The position numbers were made by a program, and so were the translations under genes. A stretch of 64,000 bases of DNA from assembly GCF_009653635.1 (NCBI RefSeq), contig NZ_PPFD01000007.1, positions 298,603 to 362,602 on the forward strand, in the 5' to 3' direction. The DNA comes from Endozoicomonas sp. OPT23. GTDB lineage: Bacteria > Pseudomonadota > Gammaproteobacteria > Pseudomonadales > Endozoicomonadaceae. The notes beneath the pieces were generated by a model. It did not search any database. It had not been told where the DNA came from and saw only the letters and a list, made by a program, of their open reading frames with translations. Positions 55,881 to 64,000 of the stretch are shown here, piece by piece (within the stretch, counting starts at the first letter, position 1; each line of letters starts with the position of its first letter).

Positions 55881-57482
55881 TCAGCTTCCCGGACCAATAC
55901 GCTCAAGCAAACTCATATGAGGCGATCCATCCTGAGCTTTAAGACGAATGCGATCTTCATAAACCCTGGTCTTTTCATTACGCAAACTGATCATCAGTGA
56001 ATAACACATAAACAGCATGATAATTGAGAAAGGTAAGCCAGCAATAATCGATGCAGCCTGAAGTGCCGCCAGCCCGCCAGTTAGCAGAAGAATTGCAGCA
56101 ACCAGTCCCTGCCCCAAACCCCAGATAATTCTGTGACGCAGTGGTGGCTCTTCATCACCGACTGAAAGCAGCGTGGTAATAACCAAAGTACCACTGTCGC
56201 ATGAGGTGATGAAATAGGTGCAAATCAACAAGGTAACCAGGACTTTGGCTGCAGGTTCAATCCAGCCTGTATTCATCAGACTGATGGTTTCGTAGAGTGC
56301 GATGGTCACGTCATTATTCACTGCAGCGATCACTCCGCCAGAACCAAACAGTTCTATATGCAGGGCTGTGCCGCCAAAGGCAGTCAACCAGAACATACCC
56401 AACAAAGAAGGCACCAGAAGAACACCAATGGCAAACTCGCGAATAGTACGACCTTTAGAAATGCGGGCGATGAACATTCCTACGAAAGGTGACCAGGAAA
56501 TCCACCAGCCCCAATAGAAGGTTGTCCAGCTGGATTGCCAGGGGGAAACACCGTTAGTTTCAGAATCAGTCCAGAAGCTCAGACTGACGATATTCGACAG
56601 GTAATCACCAATATTCTGAACATAGCTGTTGAGAATATAAATGGTTGGCCCAAGTGCAACGAAAAACAACAGAATAACAATACTGAGCCAGAGGTTTAAC
56701 TCCGACAGAATTCGAACCCCTTTACCAACACCTGAAACAACGGAAAGTGTGGCAACACATGAAATAACAGCAATCAGAATCAACTGGTTTGCAATTGAAA
56801 CATCGAGCCCCATCAACTGGTTCAGACCTGTATTCACCTGGGACACACCCAGCCCCAGCGAGGTTGCAACACCAAACACGGTACCGAACACCGCCAGCAC
56901 ATCAGCTGCATGCCCCCAGAAACCGTAGATTCGATCACCCAGAAGCGGGTAAAGCACTGACCTTATAGCCAGAGGAAGTTTACGGCGATAGCTGAAGAAC
57001 GCCAGCGACAAACCAACGACAACGTAGATAGCCCACGGATGCATACCCCAGTGGAAGAACATCAGCCGCATGGCCACCTGCGCGGCTTCCGGGGTATTGC
57101 CTTCGGTGATAAAAGGGTTGGATTGAAAATGATAAATGGGTTCTGCGATACTCCAGAAGATCAGTCCAATCCCCATACCTGCACCAAAGAGCATGGAGAA
57201 CCAGGAAAAGTAGCTGAACTCCGGCTTCTGGTCATCGTCGCCTAATACAATGTCACCAAAACGACTGAAAATAAGAAATACGGCAAAGAAGAAAAATGAA
57301 GCAACGACCAGTATGTAATACCACTTGAAGCTGGCGATGATGTAGTCACGCAACCCGGTGAAGGATTCAGCGGCCAGCTCTGGTCGGAAAGCACCTGCCA
57401 GAAGAAACAGGGCTATGATGGTCATGGCGGTAACCGCCATGGGTGGATTAAGGCCTTTTAAAAGACCGGATTTGGCTCTCAT
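55881..57482 (-). CDS. BCCT family betaine/carnitine/choline transporter
   Basis: The 533-residue protein has about twelve helices and the BCCT glycine motif GAGMGIGLIFWSIAEP plus the signature region FYWGWWISWSPFVGMFIARIS and CDSGTLVITTL. These carriers import osmoprotectants or betaine-like nutrients. The start at 57482 lies 9 bases after the stop of the upstream unknown gene, so both are one transcript. Substrate cannot be assigned. Confidence 0.93.
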   Translation of the reverse strand: MRAKSGLLKGLNPPMAVTAMTIIALFLLAGAFRPELAAESFTGLRDYIIASFKWYYILVVASFFFFAVFLIFSRFGDIVLGDDDQKPEFSYFSWFSMLFGAGMGIGLIFWSIAEPIYHFQSNPFITEGNTPEAAQVAMRLMFFHWGMHPWAIYVVVGLSLAFFSYRRKLPLAIRSVLYPLLGDRIYGFWGHAADVLAVFGTVFGVATSLGLGVSQVNTGLNQLMGLDVSIANQLILIAVISCVATLSVVSGVGKGVRILSELNLWLSIVILLFFVALGPTIYILNSYVQNIGDYLSNIVSLSFWTDSETNGVSPWQSSWTTFYWGWWISWSPFVGMFIARISKGRTIREFAIGVLLVPSLLGMFWLTAFGGTALHIELFGSGGVIAAVNNDVTIALYETISLMNTGWIEPAAKVLVTLLICTYFITSCDSGTLVITTLLSVGDEEPPLRHRIIWGLGQGLVAAILLLTGGLAALQAASIIAGLPFSIIMLFMCYSLMISLRNEKTRVYEDRIRLKAQDGSPHMSLLERIGPGS

Positions 57483-57491
57483 AGCAACTCC

Positions 57492-58025
57492 TTAATCCTG
57501 ATTGTAAAACTCTTCACCTACATGCTCACCTGCTCCACGAACAGCGCGATAAGCCACTTCTCCCATCGCCTTTTGACGATGATCAACCAGGGTTACGGAA
57601 GGCTGGGCGTTAACGGCGTGACGCTGACCCAGAAAAATAGCTATTGGCAGTTCAAGGTTGCTGATACCTCTGGTCACCCACATGCGTTCAAAATCAAAGT
57701 TACCACCGATAAATTCCAGCTGTGCCAGTCCTGCGTCCATTCCCGCCAGGTAATAATCCATATGAGCTTCTTCAGCAAACACATGAACCAACACGTAGGC
57801 ATAACGAAGTTCATTAACAAGTTCTTTCAATGAAAAAGAACCTGTTTTTCTCGCATTAACTGCCGGATCGCCCCAGGAAGAGTGAACCGTTAATTCTTCT
57901 GGCTGATCATCATCAAACCGTGCACAGTACCGGACAACCGCTGAGGTATCCGGCATTTCATAACAAACTCTGGAAATTTCGAGACCTTTGACAATATCTT
58001 GCAAGGCCTGTTGATAAGTGCTCAT
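57492..58025 (-). CDS. Unknown 177-aa protein co-transcribed with the BCCT carrier
   Basis: No family is recognised. From ATG 58025 (GAGAG 5 bases upstream) the protein begins MSTYQQALQDIVKGLEISRV, has no signal peptide or membrane helix, and looks like a compact alpha/beta fold with conserved-looking acidic and aromatic patches (HMDYYLAGMDAGLAQLEFIGG, PIAIFLGQRHAVNAQPSV). A longer frame to 58133 would include the unlikely WPWRLGKPLWCLSCSEW run. Adjacency to BCCT suggests a role in using or sensing its substrate; this is positional inference. Confidence 0.75.
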   Translation of the reverse strand: MSTYQQALQDIVKGLEISRVCYEMPDTSAVVRYCARFDDDQPEELTVHSSWGDPAVNARKTGSFSLKELVNELRYAYVLVHVFAEEAHMDYYLAGMDAGLAQLEFIGGNFDFERMWVTRGISNLELPIAIFLGQRHAVNAQPSVTLVDHRQKAMGEVAYRAVRGAGEHVGEEFYNQD

Positions 58026-58117
58026 ACAACTCTCGTACACTTTAGAAGGGGCTGCAATACTAGCAAAATATGCCCATTCACTACAGGACAAGCACCATAG
58101 GGGTTTTCCCAGACGCC

Positions 58118-58133
58118 ATGGCCAAAAGGCCAT
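58118..58133. repeat. Short palindromic hairpin in the divergent promoter region
   Basis: ATGGCC (58118-58123), AAAA, GGCCAT (58128-58133): perfect 6-bp stem between the BCCT-linked gene and the receptor gene; possible operator. The rest of the 289-base gap shows no clear Fur box. Confidence 0.35.
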
Positions 58134-58314
58134 TTACAGATAGTTTAAACGGCTCTCAATTCATCCATATTCTGTAACAGGAATCGAAACAACTTTAGTT
58201 CATAGAGACTACAAGGGAAAAAAAACTCGGTGATAGGATAACTTTGAAGATGGCGACAGATGGAAGTAGTTGCCAACAAAAACAAGAATAAAAAAGCCCG
58301 CAAGGACTCCTTAC

Positions 58315-60450
58315 ATGCTCAAACCACTAGCTAGAACACCTCTGGCGATGGCAGTTGCTGTCGCCCTGTCAGCAGGCTATGCCTACGCTGAAACCGGTGC
58401 CCTTGAAGAAGTTATTGTTACTGCCCAGAAACGTGAACAGGATATGCAGGATACGCCTATCTCTGTTGCTGCCTTTGGAGCTGAAGCCATTGAAGACCAA
58501 GGCATTAATGATATCTCCGATATCAGTCAGTTCACTCCGAACGTAGAAATTGTTGAATCCCCTGGCGGTACTACAGGTGCCACTATCGCTATTCGTGGTT
58601 CGACCACTATTAATCCAGCAGTAACCTGGGAACCAACCGTTGGTATTTACGTTGATGGCGTTTTTATTGCCAAAAACGTTGGTGGCCTTTTTGATGTTGC
58701 TGAACTGGAGCGGATTGAAATTCTGCGTGGCCCTCAGGGTACGCTTTATGGCAAAAACACCATTGGTGGTGCGGTTAACCTGATCACACGAAAGCCAGGT
58801 GATGAGTTTGGTGGCACAGTCCGTTTGGGGGCTGGGAATTTTGGCAATAAGGAAGGCTTTATCAGCCTGGATACAGGCCGGGTCGGTGATATTGGATCTT
58901 TTAATATCGCTGCAAATATCCGTAAACGGGATGGTTTATACGACAACATTTCTACCAACCCACAAGCAGCTGACACGTTCAAAAAGCTTGATACATCTGC
59001 TCTCCGTCTGGCAGGCCTGCTTGATATCAACGACAGATTGGAAGCTTATTACACATACGATCAAAGTGAGAAAGATAATACGCCCAGTATGGCTCAGCGA
59101 GAAACCCTCTCAAGTAAACCAGAACGTAAAGATGAAGCTGCCGTCAACGGCGCCATAAAAGATACTTCAAAAAGCTTCGGCCATGCTTTGACCTTAACTT
59201 ACGACCTATCTGAGACGGTTACAGTGAAATCTATTACTTCGTATCGAAATATGAAGTTTAATGACTCCGCAGATTATGATGGAACCGATTTGGCTCCAGG
59301 CACTTTTCATGCTTCTCGTGATGTAGAATCCGATCAAACTTCACAAGAGTTCCAGTTAATTGGCAGCACTGACTCCATGGACTATGTGCTTGGTCTTTAT
59401 TACTTTACTGAAGACTCTAAAGCTATCAACCCATATGAAGCAAACTTTGGATCAGCAATAGCTGTAGACAATAAATATGGAGTGGAAAGTACTTCGTATG
59501 CTGTCTACGGCCAGACGGATTACTACCTGGCTGATCAATGGACTCTCACTGGAGGTGTTCGCTGGACGAAAGAAAACAAAGAAGCTTACCTTGAACGAAC
59601 CGATCCAACTGGTGGTGCTTTTGGCGGAAATGTTCCAAAAACCACCGTGGATAAAAACTGGAAAAACATCTCACCAATGGCAACGATTTCTTATGCTGTC
59701 AGTGATGATATTTCAACCTACTTTAAGATAGCTCAGGGTTGGAAGGCTGGCGGCTGGAACCCAGAAGGCGCTACAAAAGCACTTTTCGAAGAAGGCTATG
59801 AAGAAGAAAAAGTAACCTCATATGAACTGGGGGTAAAATCTCGCCTGCTTGATAATCGCCTTCAGTTAAATGCTTCCATTTTTCAGAATGACGTCTCTGA
59901 TCTTCAGCTAGCTCACTTCACAGGAACTGTCACGAAAGCCTACAATGCTGGTAATGCGATCATCAAAGGTTTTGAGCTGGAAGCTATTGCAGCTTTGACC
60001 GATGAGTTTACCCTTAACTTCAACTATGGCTACCTGAATACAAAGTATGGGAAGCTTTTGGTTGAAGGTATAGAGCAGCAGAGTAACTACAAATTCCCAT
60101 ACTCTCCAAAGAGCAAGTATTCTATTGGACTGGATTACTACAAACCTGTCAGCCTTGGTGCTATCAAAGCACGTCTTGACTACAGCTGGGTTGATAGCCA
60201 GTTCCTCTACCCTGAACCAGTAGCAGCCAACCTAACCAAGGTGGATGCTTATAGTCTAATCAATGCTCGAGTTGCCTTAACCGACATTGCTGTCGGTGAA
60301 AACGAAACAATGGAAGTAGCTCTATGGGGTAAAAACCTTACTAATGAGGAGTATCGTATCAATGGTATTCCGAATACTAACTTTGGTTTCGCTACCAACT
60401 ACTACGGCGACCCAAGAACCTACGGCGTAGACGCCACTTATCGTTTCTAA
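58315..60450 (+). CDS. TonB-dependent outer-membrane receptor
   Basis: From ATG 58315 (AAGGA 8 bases upstream) the 711-residue protein has a signal peptide ending AYAE, the TonB-box region ALEEVIVTAQKRE, a plug domain (DTPISVAAFGAEAIEDQGI...VGIYVDGVFIA, RGPQGTLYGKNTIGGAVNLITRKP) and a 22-strand barrel ending in the C-terminal aromatic TYRF. A TTG at 58270 is in frame but upstream of the ribosome site. The type with VIVTAQKREQDMQDTP is the widespread marine one used for varied substrates; the ligand is unknown. The TonB2 machine follows. Confidence 0.95.
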   Translation: MLKPLARTPLAMAVAVALSAGYAYAETGALEEVIVTAQKREQDMQDTPISVAAFGAEAIEDQGINDISDISQFTPNVEIVESPGGTTGATIAIRGSTTINPAVTWEPTVGIYVDGVFIAKNVGGLFDVAELERIEILRGPQGTLYGKNTIGGAVNLITRKPGDEFGGTVRLGAGNFGNKEGFISLDTGRVGDIGSFNIAANIRKRDGLYDNISTNPQAADTFKKLDTSALRLAGLLDINDRLEAYYTYDQSEKDNTPSMAQRETLSSKPERKDEAAVNGAIKDTSKSFGHALTLTYDLSETVTVKSITSYRNMKFNDSADYDGTDLAPGTFHASRDVESDQTSQEFQLIGSTDSMDYVLGLYYFTEDSKAINPYEANFGSAIAVDNKYGVESTSYAVYGQTDYYLADQWTLTGGVRWTKENKEAYLERTDPTGGAFGGNVPKTTVDKNWKNISPMATISYAVSDDISTYFKIAQGWKAGGWNPEGATKALFEEGYEEEKVTSYELGVKSRLLDNRLQLNASIFQNDVSDLQLAHFTGTVTKAYNAGNAIIKGFELEAIAALTDEFTLNFNYGYLNTKYGKLLVEGIEQQSNYKFPYSPKSKYSIGLDYYKPVSLGAIKARLDYSWVDSQFLYPEPVAANLTKVDAYSLINARVALTDIAVGENETMEVALWGKNLTNEEYRINGIPNTNFGFATNYYGDPRTYGVDATYRF

Positions 60451-60460
60451 AAGCCTGACC

Positions 60461-60487
60461 AGATATACCGGCACTGCCGGTATATCT
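60461..60487 (+). repeat. Perfect 12-bp hairpin between receptor and DUF3450 genes
   Basis: AGATATACCGGC (60461-60472) pairs with GCCGGTATATCT (60476-60487) around ACT, 10 bases after the receptor stop. There is no T-run, so it more likely stabilises the receptor mRNA or limits read-through than terminates outright. Confidence 0.7.
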
Positions 60488-60540
60488 ACCCCCCGTGGGC
60501 AGAGTAAAAACAATAAAACAAACTCAGGGAATGAAGTTCG

Positions 60541-61341
60541 ATGAACCCTCATGTTTTCAGGTCTCTTTTGAAAAGAGTCATGCTGGCTGCATCCTGCGCA
60601 ACCACCTTCTCCTGTCTGGCAGTTCCTTCCTGGGCTGCTGATCCAGTAGAAACAATACTGAAGGTCGGTGAAGCCAAAACTAACGCCGCGGTAAAATCTC
60701 AAAAGAAAATAGATAAGCTGGCCAATGAAACCGATGCCCTGCTTCAACAATACAAGACCGTTAATAAACAAATAGACGGATTGAATGTATACAACTCGCG
60801 CCTTCAAAAACAATTGGATGACCAGCTGCAAAGGTTAAACGACCTTGATAACTCTATTGCCCAGGTCACCGTTATCCAGCGTCAAATCACACCGCTGACG
60901 CTCCGCATGATCGAAGGACTGGAGCAGTTTGTAAAACTGGATGTTCCTTTTTTACAGGAAGAACGTCAGGAACGTATTCAATTTCTGAAAGACAATATTA
61001 ACCGTTCAGATCTCACTACTGCCGAAAAATTCCGACAAGTGCTGGAAGCGTACAAAATTGAAAATGAGTTCGGGCGCAAAATTGAAAGCTACGAAGGTAA
61101 GGTTGATATTGATGGCGCTGAACGAGAGGTTAAATTCCTTCGTGTTGGCCGCATCGCTTTACTCTATCAAACCAAGGACACTCAAATTTCCGGAGCCTGG
61201 GATCAACAAAATCGACGCTGGGTTCAACTGGATAATAACGAATACAGAAGCACCATTCAGAAAAGCTTGAGAATTGCCCGTAAGCAAGCTGCCATCGATG
61301 TTCTGAAACTCCCCGTTGCTGCTCCGGAGGCTGTACTGTGA
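60541..61341 (+). CDS. Periplasmic DUF3450 coiled-coil protein
   Basis: The 266-residue protein has a signal peptide ending SWAA (~33), then a long coiled coil (~45-120) and a C-terminal domain with VKFLRVGRIALLYQTKD, typical of DUF3450. These proteins are encoded with TonB2/TtpC systems; their function is not established, but a periplasmic link in energy transfer is likely. It overlaps ttpC by four bases (GTGA). Confidence 0.9.
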   Translation: MNPHVFRSLLKRVMLAASCATTFSCLAVPSWAADPVETILKVGEAKTNAAVKSQKKIDKLANETDALLQQYKTVNKQIDGLNVYNSRLQKQLDDQLQRLNDLDNSIAQVTVIQRQITPLTLRMIEGLEQFVKLDVPFLQEERQERIQFLKDNINRSDLTTAEKFRQVLEAYKIENEFGRKIESYEGKVDIDGAEREVKFLRVGRIALLYQTKDTQISGAWDQQNRRWVQLDNNEYRSTIQKSLRIARKQAAIDVLKLPVAAPEAVL

Positions 61342-62771
61342 ACACTTCATTATTTAAAGCCTCTGTTCTGGTAGCTGCTGCAACTGTGTCCAGCTGGGCC
61401 TCGGCACAAGAAGCACAATCTCTGGGACAACTGCTAAAGCTGGTTGAAAAAGGTCAAATTGCCGAAGCGTCTGACAACAGAAGCAGGGAGCAAAAATTCC
61501 TGACTGAGAAAAACAACCAACGACAGGCACTTAAAAATGCTCAAACCCTTCGTACAGAAAAAGAAAAACTCTCTGCGCAACTGGAAAAGCAGTTTGAAGT
61601 CAATGAGCGCTTATTGACCGATAAACAGGGACAACTGAAAGAGCGAATGGGCAACCTGACCGAGCTCTTTGGTCACCTCACTTCGACTGCTGGTGACCTT
61701 CGCAGTAATTTCGAAAACTCTCTGATCAGCAGTCAGTACCCGAACCGTGAAGTGTTTCTCGATGAACTGATCAGCAAAATGAGCAGCTCTGAACAACTGC
61801 CTTCGATTGTAGAGATCGAAAGACTCTGGTTTGAAGTACAGCGGGAAATGACCGAAAGCGGTCGAGTCGTTTCTTTTACTGCTTCTGTCGTAAAGCCTGA
61901 TGGTGAACAATTCGAGCAGCAGGCCATCCGTGTGGGTAGCTTTAACATTGTCTCCGATCAGGGTCAGTATCTGCAGTTCAGCAATGGTCAGCTCACCGAA
62001 CTGGCACGCCAACCATCAGGCCCGTATCTGGAATGGTCTGCACAGTTAGCCAGCACCGACTCAGGTATGAGTGCTTTTGGTATTGACCCTACCGGCCCTT
62101 CTGGTGGCTCATACCTTTCTGCTCTGATTGATAGCCCTACCCTGCTGGAACGCTGGCATCAGGGAGGTGTAATCGGTTATATCATCTCAGGCGTAGGTGT
62201 ATTTGCTTTGTTGCTGGGACTCTTCCGCCTTCTGATTCTTACTTTTGTCGAACGTCGTGTATCGGCTCAGGTTAAAGCAGAAAAAGCCAATACCAATAAC
62301 CCACTGGGTCGAGTGCTTAAGGTCAAGGAAGATAACCCGGAAATCGATCTGGAAGCCCTTGAATTAAAGCTCAGCGAAACCGTATTGCACGAAGTACCCA
62401 AGCTGGAAAAAAATCTTAGCCTGCTGAAGATAATTGCAGCCATTGCACCACTAATGGGTTTGCTGGGTACCGTTACCGGCATGATCATCACCTTTCAGGC
62501 TATTACCATCTTTGGCGCCGGCGACCCTAAAGCAATGGCAGGTGGTATTTCCGGTGCACTGGTCACTACCGTACTGGGTCTGGTTGTGGCGATTCCTACG
62601 ATTCTTATTCATACCGTGGTTAACAGTCGTGCAAGAAAGATCACCGGTATTCTGGTGGAGCAGAGCACCGGCATCATTGCTGCGCGAAGCCTGACTGAAA
62701 CCAAAAAAATCACTAAAACCGTCATTACTGAATCAACAGCACGTCAGGAGCAGCCAGAGGCCGCCGTATGA
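61338..62771 (+). CDS. ttpC: TtpC: extended MotA/TolQ/ExbB-type proton-channel protein
   Basis: The 477-residue protein starts at GTG 61338 with CGGAGG 7 bases upstream, inside the end of the DUF3450 gene. It has a signal peptide (to ~23), an N-terminal coiled coil (~30-115), a periplasmic beta region, a membrane helix at ~272-295 and a C-terminal MotA/TolQ/ExbB domain (LKIIAAIAPLMGLLGTVTGMIITFQAI ... GISGALVTTVLGLVVAIPTI). This layout is that of Vibrio TtpC, needed for TonB2-dependent transport. Its stop overlaps exbB by four bases (ATGA). Confidence 0.93.
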   Translation: MNTSLFKASVLVAAATVSSWASAQEAQSLGQLLKLVEKGQIAEASDNRSREQKFLTEKNNQRQALKNAQTLRTEKEKLSAQLEKQFEVNERLLTDKQGQLKERMGNLTELFGHLTSTAGDLRSNFENSLISSQYPNREVFLDELISKMSSSEQLPSIVEIERLWFEVQREMTESGRVVSFTASVVKPDGEQFEQQAIRVGSFNIVSDQGQYLQFSNGQLTELARQPSGPYLEWSAQLASTDSGMSAFGIDPTGPSGGSYLSALIDSPTLLERWHQGGVIGYIISGVGVFALLLGLFRLLILTFVERRVSAQVKAEKANTNNPLGRVLKVKEDNPEIDLEALELKLSETVLHEVPKLEKNLSLLKIIAAIAPLMGLLGTVTGMIITFQAITIFGAGDPKAMAGGISGALVTTVLGLVVAIPTILIHTVVNSRARKITGILVEQSTGIIAARSLTETKKITKTVITESTARQEQPEAAV

Positions 62772-63298
62772 TGATGTTCTACGATGCTATTGATGCCATA
62801 CGACGCTTTATGGATTCAGGAGGGCCGGTAATGATATTGATTGCTGCCCTGACGTTTATCCTGTGGACCATGATCTGCGAGCGACTGTTTTATTACCGGC
62901 ATTCGCTCAGCAAGGAGCTGCAGGCAACTGTTCAAATATGGCAGCAAAGCCCTGAACACCAGTCATGGCAGACTTTGCAGATCCGGCGAATGCTGATTTC
63001 TCAATATCAGCAGAAGCTCAATCAGGGGATGCCTCTGATCAAAACCCTGATCGCCGTCTGCCCACTGCTCGGTCTACTGGGCACGGTGACCGGCATGATT
63101 GAAGTGTTCAACATTATGGCCGTCACCGGTGGCAGCGACGCTAAAGCCATGGCCGGCGGCGTCTCTCAAGCCACCATCCCCACTATGTCCGGCATGGTGG
63201 TGGCGTTGTCCGGTATGTTTGGCACTGTCTGGCTGGGACGAATTCGTGAACGTGAACAGGAAAGACTGGAAGACAGTCTGGCACCATCAATTCAGTGA
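62768..63298 (+). CDS. exbB: ExbB2-type energy-transducing membrane protein
   Basis: The 176-residue protein has an N-terminal helix (~19-40) and a two-helix TolQ/ExbB domain, GLLGTVTGMIEVFNIMAVTGGSDAKAMAGGVSQATIPTMSGMVVALSG. It forms the proton channel with ExbD. ATG 62768 overlaps the ttpC stop. A 57-base gap separates it from exbD. Confidence 0.95.
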   Translation: MMMFYDAIDAIRRFMDSGGPVMILIAALTFILWTMICERLFYYRHSLSKELQATVQIWQQSPEHQSWQTLQIRRMLISQYQQKLNQGMPLIKTLIAVCPLLGLLGTVTGMIEVFNIMAVTGGSDAKAMAGGVSQATIPTMSGMVVALSGMFGTVWLGRIREREQERLEDSLAPSIQ

Positions 63299-63354
63299 AA
63301 TTGTCTCTGAAATAACCATGTCAGAAAACAAAAATAATAAATTGAGTATCTCCT

Positions 63355-63765
63355 ATGAGAATTAATCAATTAATGCAAAGTCAGGCTGACAACAGTGATT
63401 CTGAAATCGACCTGACTCCGATGCTTGATGTCGTGTTTATCATGCTGATCTTCTTTATCGTCACCGCATCCTTTATTAAAGAGGCGGGGGTTGATGTTAC
63501 ACGACCAGAAGCAGCCACTGCACAACAGGTCGAGAACGTTAATATCCTGATAGCCATTACAGCAACCAATGAGATCTGGATTGATAAACGACGGGTTGAT
63601 CGACGCTCTGTCCGCTCCATTGTTGAGCGCATGCATGCGGAGAACCCCAAAGGCGCGGTCGTTATTCAGGCCGATAAAAAATCCAACACTGAAACAGTAA
63701 CATCCGTTATCGACTCTTCCCGTGCGGCGGGTGTTTACGATGTTTCTCTGGCCACCAGCGAGTAG
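63355..63765 (+). CDS. exbD: ExbD2-type biopolymer transport protein
   Basis: The 136-residue protein has a short cytoplasmic start, the membrane helix with the essential proton-carrying Asp (IDLTPMLDVVFIMLIFFIVTA) and a periplasmic domain. It is the usual partner of ExbB and TonB. tonB begins 11 bases after the stop. Confidence 0.96.
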   Translation: MRINQLMQSQADNSDSEIDLTPMLDVVFIMLIFFIVTASFIKEAGVDVTRPEAATAQQVENVNILIAITATNEIWIDKRRVDRRSVRSIVERMHAENPKGAVVIQADKKSNTETVTSVIDSSRAAGVYDVSLATSE

Positions 63766-63775
63766 GATGATTTCG

Positions 63776-64000
63776 ATGAAGGCACTGAGAATATTGTTTA
63801 GTGCAACTCTGGGACTGCTATTAACCGGCGGGCTTCTGTTTCTGATGTTGAGTCTGATTGAATCAGCGGATCATAATCTTGAGGATCGGCCTTCCCGAAA
63901 AATGGCTGACATTTATATGCCTGAACGGGATATTGAAGTCAGAGTCGAGCGACAAAAACCTGAAAAGCCTCAGGAACCGGATGAAGCACCACCCCCCCCC
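63776..64000 (+). CDS. tonB: TonB energy transducer (3' truncated by the window)
   Basis: The 75 codons seen begin at ATG 63776, with AGGA 8 bases upstream. A short cytoplasmic start and one membrane helix (MKALRILFSATLGLLLTGGLL) are followed by an acidic linker and the start of the Glu/Pro-rich periplasmic spacer (EKPQEPDEAPPPP). The C-terminal TonB domain lies past the window end. Adjacency to exbB, exbD and ttpC makes the call firm. Confidence 0.88.
   Translation, partial: MKALRILFSATLGLLLTGGLLFLMLSLIESADHNLEDRPSRKMADIYMPERDIEVRVERQKPEKPQEPDEAPPPP

Noticed and set aside
55673..55942. 89-codon plus-strand frame after cydX
   Set aside because: It runs through the strong cyd terminator and into the BCCT gene, and has no ribosome site or family motif.
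58200..58300. Fur box before the TonB-dependent receptor
   Set aside because: GATA-like segments near 58230 do not form the 19-base Fur palindrome.
63318..63365. 15-codon frame overlapping the exbD start
   Set aside because: Too short, no clear ribosome site; may only reflect the AT-rich leader of exbD.

Overview
The window is a contiguous piece of a gammaproteobacterial chromosome. It is packed with housekeeping genes and shows no insertion sequence, prophage, integron or CRISPR array. The gene order mutS-fdxA-rpoS-nlpD-(DUF368)-pcm-surE-truD-ispF-ispD-ftsB-eno-kdsA-pyrG-(M48/DUF898)-tilS-accA-dnaE-rnhB-lpxB-lpxA-fabZ-lpxD-skp-bamA-rseP-dxr-cdsA-uppS-frr-pyrH-tsf-rpsB / map-glnD is the order of the Pseudomonas/Oceanospirillales side of the class. 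Protein flavour plus a BCCT carrier, a TtpC-type TonB system and a 7TMR-DISM GGDEF protein suggest a marine Oceanospirillales member, possibly Endozoicomonas-like; this is inference from memory of gene order, not a search.

Layout. 1-1700 (+): 3' end of a CocE/PepX-type hydrolase, a secreted DUF1223 protein and a small four-helix membrane protein. 1851-4972 (+): mutS and a 7Fe ferredoxin, closed by a bidirectional terminator shared with the converging rpoS. 5098-40516 is a 35-kb block read almost wholly leftwards (- strand): stress sigma factor, cell-division amidase activator, undecaprenyl-phosphate carrier, protein and nucleotide repair, tRNA modification, the isoprenoid genes ispD/ispF/dxr/uppS, glycolysis (eno), Kdo and lipid A synthesis (kdsA, lpxA/B/D), fatty-acid enzymes (accA, fabZ), DNA replication (dnaE, rnhB), outer-membrane assembly (bamA, skp, rseP) and translation (rpsB, tsf, frr). 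Many stops and starts overlap by 1-20 bases, so much of it is translationally coupled. Rho-independent terminators split it after rpsB, pyrG, kdsA, eno, lpxD and bamA.

41011-55660 (+): map, glnD, a CorA channel, a YbaK-type deacylase, BrnQ, a DISM-GGDEF cyclase, a 633-residue unknown membrane/coiled-coil protein, then cytochrome bd oxidase cydAB with the tiny cydX (44 codons). 55881-58025 (-): a BCCT carrier preceded by an unknown 177-residue protein. 58315-64000 (+): a TonB-dependent receptor followed by DUF3450-TtpC-ExbB-ExbD-TonB, a TonB2-type energising machine, cut by the window edge inside tonB.

Most of the window is ordinary core genome. The parts worth a second look are the receptor plus TonB2 machine, the two unannotated proteins beside the GGDEF/cyd genes and the BCCT gene, a composite of short tandem repeats between tsf and pyrH, an isolated long inverted repeat before brnQ, a terminator-like hairpin with no gene to terminate between eno and kdsA, and several TTG starts. 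I did not find convincing evidence for a wholly new system.
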